Source: Taxillus chinensis (taxonomy: Eukaryota > Streptophyta > Magnoliopsida > Santalales > Loranthaceae). From it: DNA of 64,000 nucleotides. Position 1 is the first letter of the stretch. Every line of letters starts with the position of its first letter. A program made the translations under genes and the position numbers. Under the pieces are notes generated by a model. It made no database searches, had not been told where the DNA came from, and was given only the letters and a program-made list of their open reading frames with translations. The stretch is taken from contig CM042090.1 in assembly GCA_023512835.1 (NCBI GenBank), forward strand, positions 16,979,117-17,043,116, written 5' to 3'. Positions 1 through 13,800 of the stretch are shown here, in pieces.

Positions 1-525
1 ATCTTGGACCCATGTGTGTTATGTTTGATATGTCATTTGCCGTGCTTTGCTTAAGGTTTGGAAAGTTCATATTTTAGGGCGCATAGATGATAAACCTTAG
101 CCAAGGACCATAATATATAAGCCTGTCTATTCTAATTTTTGCAACTTCTTATTCCCTTACAGCATAGATCATAATTTCATTCATTGAAGCCTTAGGTTGG
201 CCCTGAAGAAAATGTTGGCCCTTTTGAGTGAATTGCGTCACATGGTTAGCACTACTGTGCTCGGTAACCTCTTTCAAATAGCCATGAACTTATAATTATT
301 TTTTTCAGGATCAGTAAAGGAAACTGGGTGAACCATTTTTCATAAAAGCTCAAAATTAAGAAAATCTATGATTCTTAGGTTATTTTATTATCTAATCTTT
401 CAATTGATGTCTTTTCTAAGATAACAATATTGACTCAGGTTGTAAAATTGTCTCATTTTTTGTTTTTAGGGGAAACACTTTTCTGACTTTTCTTCTTGAT
501 ATACACTCACCTTGGGACTCTGTAG
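1..525 (+). other. Intron of the BIG-type ARF-GEF gene
   Basis: This AT-rich stretch shows no coding potential. It ends in an AG acceptor at 524-525, directly before the first recognisable BIG exon. The exon starts with one base that completes a Glu codon if the previous exon ended in GA, as in the family motif KSE-S-YYAATD. The upstream exons, which would carry the DCB, HUS and Sec7 domains, lie before the window. Confidence 0.7.
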
Positions 526-3500
526 GTCAGTTTATTATGCAGCAACAGATATGGTGATTCTTAAATTCATGATTGAGGCCTGCTGGGCCCCCATGTTGGC
601 TGCATTCAGCGTTCCACTTGACCAAAGTGATGATAAATTAATGATAGCCCAATGTCTCGATGGATTTCGTCATGCGATCCATGTTACTGCAGTGATGCGT
701 ATGAAGACACAAAGGGATGCTTTCTTGACTTCATTAGCAAAGTTCACTTTCCTTCACTCACCTGCTGACATCAAACAAAAAAATATAAATGCCATCAAGG
801 TTAGTTAGTAGTTTCTTTCCTTCTAGCTGTCCTGACAGGTGAAAATGAGCTGGTTTGGTACTAATTCCTTATCATATGATATTTCTGGGATTTATATTGT
901 AATAAAAGGACACTGCTGGTTACTTTGATAATTAAGGAGCTTATTTGGACTTTATTTGTGTGAGTTTCAACTCTCATGTGCCATACGTTAAATTATAGAA
1001 AGAATATGGTGCTCTTTATAGGTAGTTTCTGATATCAATTTTACAGTGCACGTAATTAATTTTTATATAGTAAGTGTTTGTGCAGTTCCTTGGAAGATTG
1101 TCACAATCTGAGTAATAAAGTAACAATGCCTAGCCAATTAAACCATTTTATTATTTTACATGAACTTGACATTATGTTATGCCTATAATTTATTTGACAG
1201 GTACTATTTGCGATTGCTGATGAAGATGGGAATTACCTACAGGAAGCTTGGGAACACATATTGACATGTGTTTCCCGGTTTGAGAATTTGCATCTTTGGC
1301 GAGATGATGCTCCTGCAGATGCTGCATTTTTCACAGTTCGTCCGCATGAGTTAGAAAAATCTAGGCAGGTAAAGTCAACCATACTTCCCGTCCTAAAGAA
1401 GAAGGGGGCTGGAAAATTTCCGTATGCAGCTGCGGCTGTGAGAAGGGGTTCATATGAGAGTGCTGGTATTGGAGGCAATGCCTCTGGGGCACTTACAGCT
1501 GTACAGATGAGCAGTTTAGTCTCTAACTTAAACATGTTGGAACAAGTCGGTAGCTCTGAAATGAACCTCATATTTGCAAGGAGTCAAAAGTTAAACAACA
1601 AAGCAATAGTTGATTTTATTAAGGCACTTTGCAAGGTTTCTATGGAAGAATTGCATTCTGCATCTGATCCTCGAGTTTTCAGCCTAACAAAGATCATTGA
1701 GATTGCGTATGTCTCATTTCCATGTTATTTATTTCTTGTCCTGCACATGCTTCACAGTTATTTGTTTATCTTTTTTTTTTTACTGCTATTGAATTAGAGA
1801 TATAACCTTGATAAAATTTCCTTCTATCAGGAACTACAACATGAACCGTATTAGGCTTGTGTGGTCAAGCATTTGGCATGTACTTTCTGAATTCTTTGTA
1901 AACATCGGCTGCTCTGAAAATCTTTCAATTGCAATTTTTGTGATTGATTCTCTGCGGCAGTTATCGATGAAGTTCATAGAGCGGGAAGAACTGGCTAACT
2001 ATAATTTTCAGAATGAGTTTATGAAACCCTTTGTCATTGTTATGGACAAGAGCACTGCTGTTGAGATCAGAGAGTTAATCATCAGATGTGTCTCTCAAAT
2101 GGTGTTGTCCCGAGTCAATAATGTCAAATCAGGATGGAAGAGCCTGTTCATGGTATTGACTCTTTCAAACTGTTTTTTTATTAAAAGTTTGCTTAGAGAG
2201 AGAGAGAGAGAGAGAGTGAGAGAGAGTTTGTTCTGGTGATTCAGCAATCTGCAGCTACAATGCTAATTACTCTTATTTCCATGTCATCAATTTTCAGGTC
2301 TTAACAACAGCAGCTTATGATGACCATAAAAACATTGTGCTATTGGCTTTCGAAATGATTGAGAAGGTTGTGCGGGATTACTTCTCGTACATTACCGAGA
2401 CTGAAACTACTATATTTACTGAATGTGTGAATTGCCTAATTGCATTCGCTTATAGTAGACTTAACAAAGATATTAGCCTCAATGCTATTGATTTTCTACG
2501 GGTTTGTGCGGAAAAGCTTGCAGAGGGTGATCACGACACTTTGTCAAAGAAAAAAGACAGAAAAATTAGTGGAGGAACTTCCCCTCCAAGATTTCAACCA
2601 GGAAAAGACAGAAAGCAAGACAATGGAGAATTGATGCTGAACGATGACCGTCTTTATTTTTGGCCTCCTTTGTTGGCAGGTGAGGAAGATACAGATGAAA
2701 AGTTATGGTTTGGTGTGTTAAACTTTGAGGTTGACAGATTGTTGTGGGAATAATAGTTCTGTTATACTTGTCAATGTAATGAATGTGCTTTTACTATTTT
2801 CAACTTTCTGATGCTCCGTTTTTTCTTTTTCCTTCAGGATTGTCTGAACTTAGCTTTGGCTCGATGCCTGAAATTAGAAAGATTGCCCTACAAGTGCTTT
2901 TTGATAGTTTACGCAACTATGGCCGCCTTTTCTCACTATCATTGTGGGAACGTGTGTTTGAGCTTGTCCTATTTCCAATATTTGATCATGTTCAAGCTAT
3001 TGATCATTCTGGAGATAACTCGCCTGCCCAGGGGAGTGATGATGAGGTGGGCGAGCTTGATCAAGATGCTTGGCTTTGTGAGACATCCACATTGGCTCTT
3101 CAACTAATTGTAGATCTGTTTGTCAATTTTTATGATATCGTCAATCCACTTTTGAGGAAAGTATTAATGCTGTTGGTAAGTTTTATCAGTCGTCCTGACC
3201 AAAGCCTCGCTGGTATTGGTATTGCTGCATTTGTTCGATTGATAAGCAATGCTGGGGATCTTTTCTCTAATGCGAAGTGGTTAGAAGTGGTTTCATCGTT
3301 AAAAGAAGCAGCTAATGCAACACTTCCTGATTTCTCTTGTGTTATGGATGGAGATGAAATGAGCGGAAGAGATGAAGATTCTTTGAGTAGAGAAAGTGGC
3401 CGGGGGTCTACAGGTTCTGTCATGGACAATGATGGTTCTGACAGCCCTAGGGTACACCCTCTCTATGCTGCTATTTCTGATTCTAAGTGCAGAGCTTCCG

Positions 3501-4568
3501 TTCAGCTCTTATTGATCCAGGTGCAACTCTTTCTTTTCGTCTAATGTGTTGTCATGCTAATTCAATTTAATACATGTTGCGACTTTGTTGGCGGCTGAAA
3601 AGATTGTAGGGACTGGTATTTTTCATGACTACTAAATTTTATTGGTTTAAGGAGTTTTCCATCCTCAAAAATGTTTTTGAAACCATACGCTACTGAATTT
3701 GGAATGAAATATCAATAGGATTAGCATAAATTGATCAAGCCTAAATACTGAGGTTTGGTTCGGTTCATCAGTAGAAAAATTTTGGTCCCTCCTAGTATTT
3801 ACAGCAGTGGGGTAAAATAAGAAAGTGTAGAAGCACTCACTCATAATCGGTTTGTAAATCTAAAATTTCTCAGTTGGCCTACTTTTGAAATCGCTCGAGA
3901 GCATCTATGATAACTGATTAGTCTGTCAATACATTAGGCTTGACATCTCTCATTGAAATGAAATCTGACAGGCGATGATGGAGATGTACAACCTGTACAG
4001 GCCTAGACTTTCAGCAGAAAATGCGGTAGCTCTCATTGATGCTTTGCACACGGTGGCACTCCATGCTCACAATATTAACAGCAACACTGAGCTACGTTCA
4101 AAGCTACAAGATCTTGGTTCCATGACACAGATGCAAGATCCTCCACTTCTTCGCCTTGAGAATGAGTCCTACCAAATGTGCCTGACGCTGTTGCAAAACC
4201 TGTTAGTAGACAGCCGCCCCCCTAGTTCTGAAGTGGAGTGTGACCTTGTTAATCTCTGTCAAGAGGTCCTGCGGTTCTATATTGACTCAGCCAGCTCTGG
4301 AAAGATTTTAAGGCCGCCATCCTTACGTTGGTCCATCCCTATAGGTTCTGGGAAGAGGAGAGAATTGGCTGCTCGCGCACCATTAGTTGTTGCAACTCTC
4401 CAGGCTTTATGTGGTTTGGAAATGCCATCTTTTGAAAAACACTTATATCGTGTGTACCCCCTCATTCCAAGCTTGATAAGCTGCGAGCATGGCTCAAAAG
4501 AAGTCCCTGCTGCCTTGTGTGAAATGCTCAGCACTTCAGTCGGCCCTCTTTTGCTGCGGACATCCTAA
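526..4568 (+). CDS. BIG2: BIG-type ARF guanine-nucleotide exchange factor, C-terminal half (partial gene)
   Basis: Six exons join in phase: 526-799, 1201-1706, 1831-2152, 2298-2679, 2838-3520 and 3972-4568, giving about 921 residues and a TAA stop. The protein matches the region after the Sec7 domain of plant BIG1-BIG4 proteins (full length about 1,800 aa). Landmarks are SVYYAATDMVILKFMIE, the HDS1 stretch AWEHILTCVSRFENLHL, the highly conserved YNMNRIRLVWSSIWHVLS, NYNFQNEFMKPF, LLAGLSELSFG, and the C-terminal ARAPLVVATLQAL and CEHGS segments. BIG proteins activate ARF GTPases at the trans-Golgi network and early endosome and act in secretion and auxin-carrier traffic. The catalytic Sec7 domain is not in the window. 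By gene order it corresponds to Arabidopsis BIG2/BIG3; the BIG5/MIN7 branch differs clearly in sequence. The paralogue number is uncertain. It is convergent with the kinesin gene downstream. The 3' UTR probably ends within 4800-5100. Confidence 0.9.
2195..2227 (+). repeat. (AG)n microsatellite in BIG intron
   Basis: An interrupted AG-dinucleotide run lies in the intron between 2152 and 2298. Confidence 0.9.
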
Positions 4569-5690
4569 ACCTTAAAAAATCCATTCTTTTTTGCAATGTA
4601 CGATAATTATTTGCCCTGCGTCCTCCTACCATCTTCATTTCGTTGTTATAGGTCAGATGATTCTTTTGCAGACTCGGGGCTGAGCTTTCTAAATGTCCAA
4701 CATTTTTCGTTTAATTCAGGAGGTTTGGCTCTCGCAGATGGGAGAAATCCAAGCTGCCCAACTAGTAAATTGATCCCTTTCGCAAACTAGTTCGGAAGCT
4801 GAAGATTAAACACGAAAAAACAAAAAATAACATGCTAATAAGTGGGAAAAATAAAAATAAAAATGTATGTGGCCTTGTTAGGCCTTAAAAGAATATGTTG
4901 CACATGACAATTAAACAAGTTGACGTTTTTGTGCTTTAAAACAAGTGGATTATCAAACCGATATTGTTTTGCTGAGTAATAACATATAGCCGTAGTTTTA
5001 AAAAGATGCCTACAAATGTAAGGTCCCCTTGTGGCTAGTGCTTTGTTAGAACTAATGCAAATGTTTTCGTATAATGGTTTCTACTTGTAAATATATTATT
5101 TACATCCTATATATAAAATATATAGTAAATATAATAAAATCAAAATTAAATAAAGCAAAATAAAACAAAATAAACATAAAGCTAAAGCTTAAGCTACAAA
5201 ATAAAAAAATTACTATATTAGTCGATAAATGTATTTGTATTGTGTGATTGGCATTTAAATGTATGCATGAATATATTTTAGCATAGGTGCAGTAAATTGA
5301 CGAAGAAGAGCTAAAAGTATGCAAAATAAATATTGATGGAAAATTTAAATATTTTGCTTTTTTATATTTTAAATTTGATTCAATTATTTTAATCAAAGAA
5401 TTTCATAAAAATTTAAGTTATTACATACAAAGTAATAAAACGGTATATGAATGTCCTAAGTTTAGTCAACTCTATTATTGTAGGGTTTGAAGAAAACATT
5501 ATTAACTAGGTAAATAACTAAATAGTTGTGTGTAAACATAATAGTATAGTATAAAATTATTTAGCCTAATAAATATTTAATTCAATATTTCCAAACTAAT
5601 ACAAAAAACAAAAAAAAAAAACAAAAACAAAAGCCGGGTTTGCTCGTTTCCTTCTAAAACATTTTTAAAAAACAACGTTTACAAACTGTT
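4569..5690. other. BIG 3' UTR and AT-rich intergenic DNA
   Basis: After the BIG stop come about 300-500 bases that look like a 3' UTR, with AATAAA-like hexamers near 4850. From about 5000 the DNA becomes very AT-rich with no coding potential. It ends in an A-rich stretch near 5610-5635. Confidence 0.6.
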
Positions 5691-6216
5691 TTTTCACCGG
5701 GCAGGGAGATCTGGCAGCGGGAGGGCATCGCAGTCGCACCGGGCGGAGAGATCTGGCAGCAGGGAGGCGTCGCGCCGGGGGTGGCCTTGGAGCGCGGCGG
5801 GGGGGAAGGGGATGGTGGTGCAGCGTTCGCCGTCGCAGCAGGTTGGCAGCGTCGGGGTGGGTTGCCGGGCAGCTATTATGTTGCCCGCTGTTATGCTGAT
5901 TTTACTGCTCCCGGGCAGCTATTATGTTGCTGGTTCTTCGCTCGGGCAGCAGTTATGGTTGCTGGGGTTTTTAGTGGTTGTTGGGTTTTGGTTCCTGTCC
6001 TCGACCTCTATGTTGCGATTTTACTGGCTGTTTTTGGGTTTAAGGTTTTTCAGCGCAGTATCCTTTGGTGTGATGCTTCTTTTATTTCTTTTCTGTTATT
6101 TCTTTTTATTTGTAGTTGCGCGAGGTCTTTTGTTTTTTGCAGATTTTGTTTCGTTTTTTTTAATGAGAGCTAAGTTTTATTTTCCAATGATTTAAATAAA
6201 AAAAAAATAAAAGTTA
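5690..6216 (+). mobile_element. GC-rich island with internal repeats and A-rich tail; possible short retroelement
   Basis: The first 200 bases are strongly GC-rich and contain two tandem-like copies of a gatctggcagc..ggagg unit (about 5707 and 5750). They are followed by three gggcagc(t/a)..ttatg units (about 5866, 5914 and 5943). Base composition then shifts to T-rich and ends in an AATAAAAAAAAAATAAA tail near 6193-6212. A GC-rich head, T-rich body and A tail would fit a SINE or the 3' part of a LINE. I see no protein domain and no clear target-site duplication, so the call is tentative. Confidence 0.3.
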
Positions 6217-6261
6217 AATATAATTTTAACTTTTTGTTTCTCAGCAAATATTAACAAATTC

Positions 6262-6480
6262 CTTAGCGCTCCCTTCCTCGTCCCCGTCTCGTTCGCCTCC
6301 TCTCATCCCGTCTCACCCCCTCCCCCAATGCCCATCTCCCTCCCGTCAAAGTCTTCCTCCCCCCGATGCCATCCCCGTACTCTCGCCCCCTCCCCCTGGT
6401 GGTGCGGATCGACACCCCCCCCCCAATATCGGATCGCCTCCTATCTTGCCCCCTCCTCCCCCCCAACGCCGTCCCTATCC
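6262..6480 (+). other. C-rich asymmetric tract
   Basis: About 220 bases are dominated by C and T on the + strand, with runs such as ccccctccccc and ten consecutive C near 6415. No convincing reading frame is present on either strand. It could be a fossil promoter or leader, or part of the adjacent element. Confidence 0.5.
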
Positions 6481-6499
6481 TTAGTGAGGCCATTGATGT

Positions 6500-7878
6500 T
6501 TTTTCTTTCCAGTATTGAATAAATTAATACATAAAAGTAAGGGAAAAAAATATGAAAATATCAAAGCATATCGCCAAAGAAATTAATACATAATTTTTTA
6601 AAAATATTATAAAATAACTTAATAAAAATGCTACACAAACACGATATTAAAATATTAAAAACACATATTGTAAAAAATTAAAAATACTTAGAAAGTGTTT
6701 AAAAAGTAAAATTTAGGGAGAATAAAAAAAACTATACATATTTAAAAAAAAAGAGCCAAACTTGCGATAAATGTCAAAAAAAAAAAAGAACTAGAATATA
6801 TTATAATAAAATTTTATACTTGAACTATTGTATTATTATAACACTTGATAAATGATATAAAAATGGAGTTATAATATAGTATAATTATATTATTAAAAAT
6901 TTGAAATACAATTTTTTTTAGTAACTAAATATGTATTTTATATATAATAATATGTATATACATGGCTGAGGTTGTATACATATTTAATAAATATTTATTT
7001 GTTATGATATTCAATAAATATTGTTTCATTTTTTAAAACTATATATTTGTATATAAAAATATTAATAAATTATTTTAATATTTATAATAGTTAAAATAAG
7101 TATAATAGTTGTTAGAGTAAAGAACATGAGTTCTATCAAACCCAAACAACATAAATTAAAAGACCAAATAATTTACATCCCCGCAACAACACAAACAAAG
7201 ACCCCCCACAAACATCTATATTGTCGTACTCTTTACAGGGCACACTTAATTATAGGATAACCAATGAGATTGCATTAAAAATTTCATCATCTAAATTTAA
7301 TTATACACTTGTATTAAAACTATGAAAGATTTTAGTAATACGTAAGATAAATAATACATTCTCGAGGCATCAATCCCTCGTACACAAGTATATATAGCAT
7401 AATTTCAAATTTGTGTACTTCTATAGAGCAAGCCAAACACATTACTATGACAATATTATTAGTTAGCGTTATCTCAAATGTATATTAAATATATTATTAT
7501 TTTTAAATTATATAAAAAAAATCATTAATAGAAGCCCGAACTCGAGGCTCCAAAGGAAAAATGGTCTAACATATACCATTGTTCATGCAAATAAATTTCT
7601 ACAACACGGAACGAACTCAAGGGTCAGACATTGGGCAACAATAACATTCATTCGAGGAGGAGAGGAAAAAAGAATGGACTAATGCTTGCTTAGGCTACAA
7701 AATAAGGACGACTACTGCACTGCGGCCCAACCCTGGCTCTTAGTCTTACAATAAGATTATGCGGGCGGGGAGTGGGAGTAACGCCCCTTTACTTTTATGG
7801 TAGGCATCGCCATTACAGTGAAGGCGATTTCCAAGCAACTGGAGAATTTGATGAAACACATCAGATCATCTGCAATTC
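6500..7878. other. AT-rich intergenic DNA and kinesin 3' UTR
   Basis: Low-complexity AT DNA runs to about 7600 with no coding potential. The last 100-250 bases before 7879 are less AT-rich and probably carry the 3' UTR of the minus-strand kinesin. Confidence 0.6.
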
Positions 7879-10800
7879 TTAGCAGTAGTCTATTCGTAAC
7901 CTCCGCATTTCAGCTCGGAAGGTGGGGCTCGATCCAAGAGTTTTATGAGCAAGGTTCCGTATATCCTCACGAGAGCAGTCTCGTGAAATACGAACCAGCT
8001 CCCAAAGGGCACCTCCGGTGATCATGTCTTTTGCATTTGCTTCTGCAAAAGTAGCAAATCATTCCTCCTCAGCAACGTTTCGCGTGAATTGAAGTTTCCA
8101 ACAGCAATAGACTTCACTTACCATGCTGTGCCAGGTGGCACAGTGCAAGTTCAATGTGCCGCCTGATTGGGGAAGCTTCATTGTTTGCGTTTTGTACAAT
8201 CCATGGTAATGCACCATCTTCTATCAAAAGAGACCTTCCGGTTTTCATCCCTGTTGACAGCAAATCAATCAATCAATCAATAAAATAATAGTGATTCATA
8301 GGTATACTTCCCGCATGCACTTTTCGGGCACAGGAGTCCAGAATCAGATCCCAGGAAAAGGGACTTTTGAGTAACTTGATAGGATCATGATCATGAATCA
8401 GTTATACCCATTTATGTCATGCATATACATGCCCAAAGACAGTATTAACCGCTTATTATCCCATGCACAAATACAGGAATCCCAAGTCTAGAGGGTGGTG
8501 TGGGCGGGTTTCAGTACGATGGATTTACCTTGAGCAGATGCTCGTGACTCGCATTTTGCGAAGTTTGCAATTCCACGGGCAATTTGGGAGAGAACATCAG
8601 AATGTCCACATCGCACCATGCCCAGCAAAGCCTTCAGACCGCCTTCAGATCTCAGCTTCATCTGCAGCTTATCTAAACGAAGGGAAATTAACCAGTTAAC
8701 ATAAAAAAAACACTATTTCTATAAAGACAAGTCCACAAACTCACAGACAAGGAGAAATATTTCACCACAGGCACCCAAAAAAAGATTATTATTATTTTTT
8801 ATTAAACCCACTAGAGGTGTAACAAGCAATGTGTAACAGTCAATAATTTCTCCTTGATCATGATTGGTGACAAACAACAATGTATTAGGCGCATATTATG
8901 CAAAAGAGTGAAGATTTGCTAATAGTCAGATTTGAAGTATCATTTCTTGAATTCATTTTAAAATACTTGTTCTATATTTGATATTTAACAATGTTTGGGA
9001 AAGGCTTCATAGATCAGCACTAAATTGTCCTAAAAGTTCATGTTTTTTTGGAAGGAATAACCATATTTACTTTGCATATTTGACAGCAGAGAGCTCATAT
9101 AATACAATATGTGGGGCTCAGGGGCTTCACATTGCATTGACAGATTAAGTAGTCAAGCACTCAGATTGGGCCCACCACTGCAGCACTCTAGAACTCAAGC
9201 TGAAATCTCCATCTGATAAGACTTGTTTGAATCAAGCGCTACATACTCTCCTAGAAGCTGAAGCAGTTACGAACAGGAAACCATATTTCATTTGCATAAT
9301 TGATGAGATATAAAGCATCGTACTCATACATGCTGCATATGAGCTTTACTGTGCTCACATGGTGTACCAATAAAATGGACAGCAAAAGCACTAATGTCAT
9401 GGACTCATGGCCATACATGACAGCAAATCTGTAGGGTGATTGCTGATCCCCCAAAAGGTTAACAAATTTTTTCCACTTAAATTCACAAAGTTTTAATAAA
9501 AGACACTGATATTAAAGAAAGATAAAAAGAATATTTTGACCAATTTTTTAATGGCCATCGATGTTGGCAAGAAGGATAAGGTCAAGTGAAGTTAAAAGAC
9601 CTTACGCTATATGAAGACTAGAAAGGGGATAGGCCCGGATGCAATTCCTATCAAGGTTTGAAAATGTCTTGGTGAGTTTGAGATTCGATCATTGATAAAA
9701 TTATTTAATACAATTTGACAGAATAATAAGATGTTTGATGAACGAAAAAAGAATACTTTGGTGTTTTTATATAAAAACAAAGGTGATATAGAAGATTGTT
9801 CAAATTATTAAAGAATAAAACTGATAAGTCATATTATGAAATTATGAGAAATGATTATTGAGTGTTGTTTAAAAGTATATGTTAAGATTGCGAAAAATCA
9901 ATTTGGTTTTATGCCTGAAAAATCTATTATGAAATCAATCCATATATTAAGAAGTCGTATTAAGAGGCTTAGAGTGGCAAAAAAGAATTTACATATGATT
10001 TTCGTAGATTTATAAAAAGTTATGACAAAGTACCTAGAGATATATTTTAGCGGACTTTAAAGAAAAAGACAATTCCTATCAAAGAGTTTAATAAAGAATA
10101 TATATACTATTGTTAGAACTGGTAGTGAATTAACACATGAGTTTCATATTACAATGGTAGTACATCAATGATCAACCTTCAATCTTTTTTTTTTTTTTTT
10201 GTAATAGTAGTGGATGAAATAACCAAAAATACTAGTGAAAATTTACCGTGGTGTATGTTGTTTGCAGATAATATTATTTTGATTAATGAAACTAGAAAAA
10301 TGGTTAATCAAAAACTAGAGTTGTAGCGATAAAATCAAGAGACTCAAGATTTTAGATTAAGTAGATTGAAAACAACATATATTGAACATAAGTTTTGAAA
10401 ACAAATGAATAACAAGTAAAGTATTATACCCTTAATAACCAACTCATACTGCCCATCGAATGTTTTTTAAATATCTAGGGTTAATAATTCAATGAAATGG
10501 AAAGTTTGATGGTGATGTCATCCATATAATTAAAGCGGTGGCTTAAGTGGAAAAGTGCGATGAGAGTTTTATGTGATCAAAATATATCACTGCGTTTAAA
10601 AGGAAAGTTTTATAGAACACCTATTAGACTTTCTTTGTTATATGAGACGAAATGTTAGACTAACAAAAAATAACACATAAAAAGCTAGTGTCACTAAGAT
10701 ATGAATATTAAGATGGATGTGTGATATGACCAGAATAGATAAGATTCAAAATGAGGATATTCGCCGTGTTATTGGAGTAACTCTGATTGCAGATAAGATA

Positions 10801-13800
10801 AAGAAATAATTAATTACGTTGGTTTGATCATTTAGGACATAAGCCGATACATGCACCTATTAGAAGGATAGGGCAAATTAACATTGAATATAGTAGAAAA
10901 TTGAGGAAAAGTCCCAAAATAACATGAGTTGATAACAAAAGATTTGAAATTGTTAGATTTAAATGAAAACATGATTGTCAATATAAATGTTTGAAAAAAA
11001 AGAATCCGTGTTTTGAATCTAATATAAATTTTTTATTTGTCTCATATAACCGATCTCATTTATTAAGATTAAAGTTTATTGATTTAATTTGAAGTTTCTA
11101 GAAGTTTCACCAAACTTTTCAATAGAAGGTAAACAATATAATAGCTAAAAATATTAGGAAAGCAAAAGGGCAAAAAATTATAAAAGGAGACTAATATACC
11201 ATTGCCACATAGATTAGCAATGGCTCCAGCAACCATACGCAGTGTTTGAGGATCCTCAGCATCCGCAGCTGTCATCGCCAAAAGACTAATCCCTCCTTCA
11301 GCCATTATAAGTTCCTGATTGGCTTCTGCAGAGGTGCAAAAGAAACAAACATGACAAGTGGCATATTAAAAACTAAAACTATATTGAATATATATTATGA
11401 ATCCCTTCACTGTCCACAGTTGCATACCAAATATCCTCAAACACGCATTGACATGTGCAGAGAATACGTACCATTCATCGCAAGATTCGCAATTGCACCC
11501 GCTGCTACTCTACGAACATTTTCATCCTCATGGCATCTTAGAAGCATAAGAAGGGAAGTGAGACCTCCAGCTTGAACAATCCTCTCTTGATTTGCTTCTG
11601 CAAGTCAATGTACAACACACATTATTTCCTGAACCCAACAAAAAATAAAGCAAGCAAATTTAGGAAAGGGGCAAGGGAGTACCACTCCAAACAATTATTA
11701 TATTGCCTAACAATATTAGTAAAGAACAAGACAAACACCAATAAAAAATTACATTTTAGGAGTTATTTATCTGCAGAAACATTGCGGCTTAGATTAATAA
11801 AACCAAGGGAACCAATCTAGTGGTGTCTATCTTTAAAATTTATTTCGTAGTTGTAGGCACAGCAATACTGGAAGAAAGTAATTCCAACGAAGCAGGTATC
11901 AACTGAAAAGTCTTTTAAGGGTAGAAGGAGGAACGGAACTACCTTCAGCAGCTAGGTTTGCCACTACTTTTACAGCATGAATTCGTACATCACCATCTTC
12001 CGACTCCAGCAGTGCCAGGATCTTTTGCAACCCAACTGTCATAAGTAAGGTGCTCTTTTCAATTTTAGGGAAGCAAATTATAGATCAAATACAATTTGAT
12101 TGAAATTCACTTTAAGATATTTTAATTGCACCTTGTTCAAAAAGTTTAGCAACTGAAGCCTTTTGCCCGTTCCCTAAATCATTGGGCTGAGCTTGCCTAG
12201 CTTGAGACATAAAAGAATCTAGACCAGCGAATACATCTTCAGGCCCACCTCTATCATAATGCCTTTTCTGTGAACGTAAAACCGAGTTATATCAAGAGGT
12301 GTAAGTAAAACCTTACCAACCCAAATTTTTTTTTTTTTTTTTGATAAGTTATCAACCCAAATTTCAAACCAGAACTTAAACTGGACTGTCTCATTTTTTG
12401 CGAAGACTGATGAACCCAAAATTTTGGGTAAACAAACCAGAAAAATGGGAATGAAATAGAATAGAGTGCATACTGACCCGACCCGACCTAATTAATATTT
12501 TATTATAGTTATTTTGTTCTTGCACGTTGGGTGTCACACTATCAATTATGTTTACTGCATTCTGTTGTAATATTGATTGTACTGGTAATTGGCTTGATAT
12601 ATTCTTTCCATGTCGGTTGTTTTAATTTTTTGACATGCTTGCTGCCTTGAATAAGTCTTTTTCCTGGTAAAAAATCAATAAATTATGTGGACTGTTATTT
12701 TCTTGAGTATTTGAATTATGAAGAGCTTATGAAATGTTGCTAAACTTCCATTTTGAGATTTTGAGTTTTATATTTGTTAACTTATGTTTAAATTTACATT
12801 TCAGGCTTGATTCTACATATCACACTTTTAGTTTTAATTAGTATAGAATATTTATGATCTCTTGATGACTTGATGTTTTAAGGTTTCAAAATTTAAATGT
12901 AAACTATTATGAACTTTTGAAAAAAGTTTTACTTGAATAAATATACTTTTCGTATGCTTTTATACTTCAATTGTTTATATGAATAATTAAAGAAAAAAAA
13001 CAAAAACAAAAACAAAGCTGATCCAAATCCCAACAACACCAATTGAAATTGAACAGATGTTTTGAATTTGGGTTCAATTGTTATAAATTGAAAATCATTC
13101 ATATTCAAGTTTCAAATAGCCTATTATCCAACCCATTTATGCCCCCAGTTATGCTCCATAGCTCTTCTATATCAGGGCCTCTTACCGTGATCACAAATAT
13201 TTAAACTGCATAATTAGTGCACATTTAAAACAATAATTCAGTATTTGATTGCAGAGTAAATTTTCTTGGATCATTTCTCCACATAGATGTAAGTCAATGT
13301 TTTAGTGGTATATGTAGTAAAAGAATTAAAGACTCGAGACAATACTTAATTTTAGGAGCCGACCCCTGATAGTTTTATCATTCCTTTCTAAAAGCTTAAG
13401 CTAGCCCAGGATTGCCACTAAGCATCCTTTACATCCTGTAAACCATGAAAAGCTACTACATCCCATGTAAGGAATAAGCAAAGCCAATGTGAACACAGAT
13501 TAATGAAATAATAGGATTTAGACCATGCACGATAGACACATCTGAAAACAAACCTGCTCCATTTCATATGTGAATTGTAACAACTGACTGCGTAGCATCA
13601 TTATTTCTTCTTCGAGTTTGCTTTTTTGCCGAGCTTCTTCCTCTACTATTCTCCGGAGCTTAATTACTTCTGCAGTTCCACCTGCCTAATGCACAAAAAA
13701 TGTATCCTTATATATGTAAAAAATCCTAATAATAAAAGTTCGAATTATGCTGATGCATGCAAACTGCGATTCAAGTGAAAAGTATACCTCCAAGTCTGTG

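Noticed and set aside
5781..6195. Two overlapping open frames (about 130 codons) in the GC-rich island.
   Set aside because: Composition-driven Phe/Leu/Val-rich frames with no domain. The region is better explained as a short repeat element.
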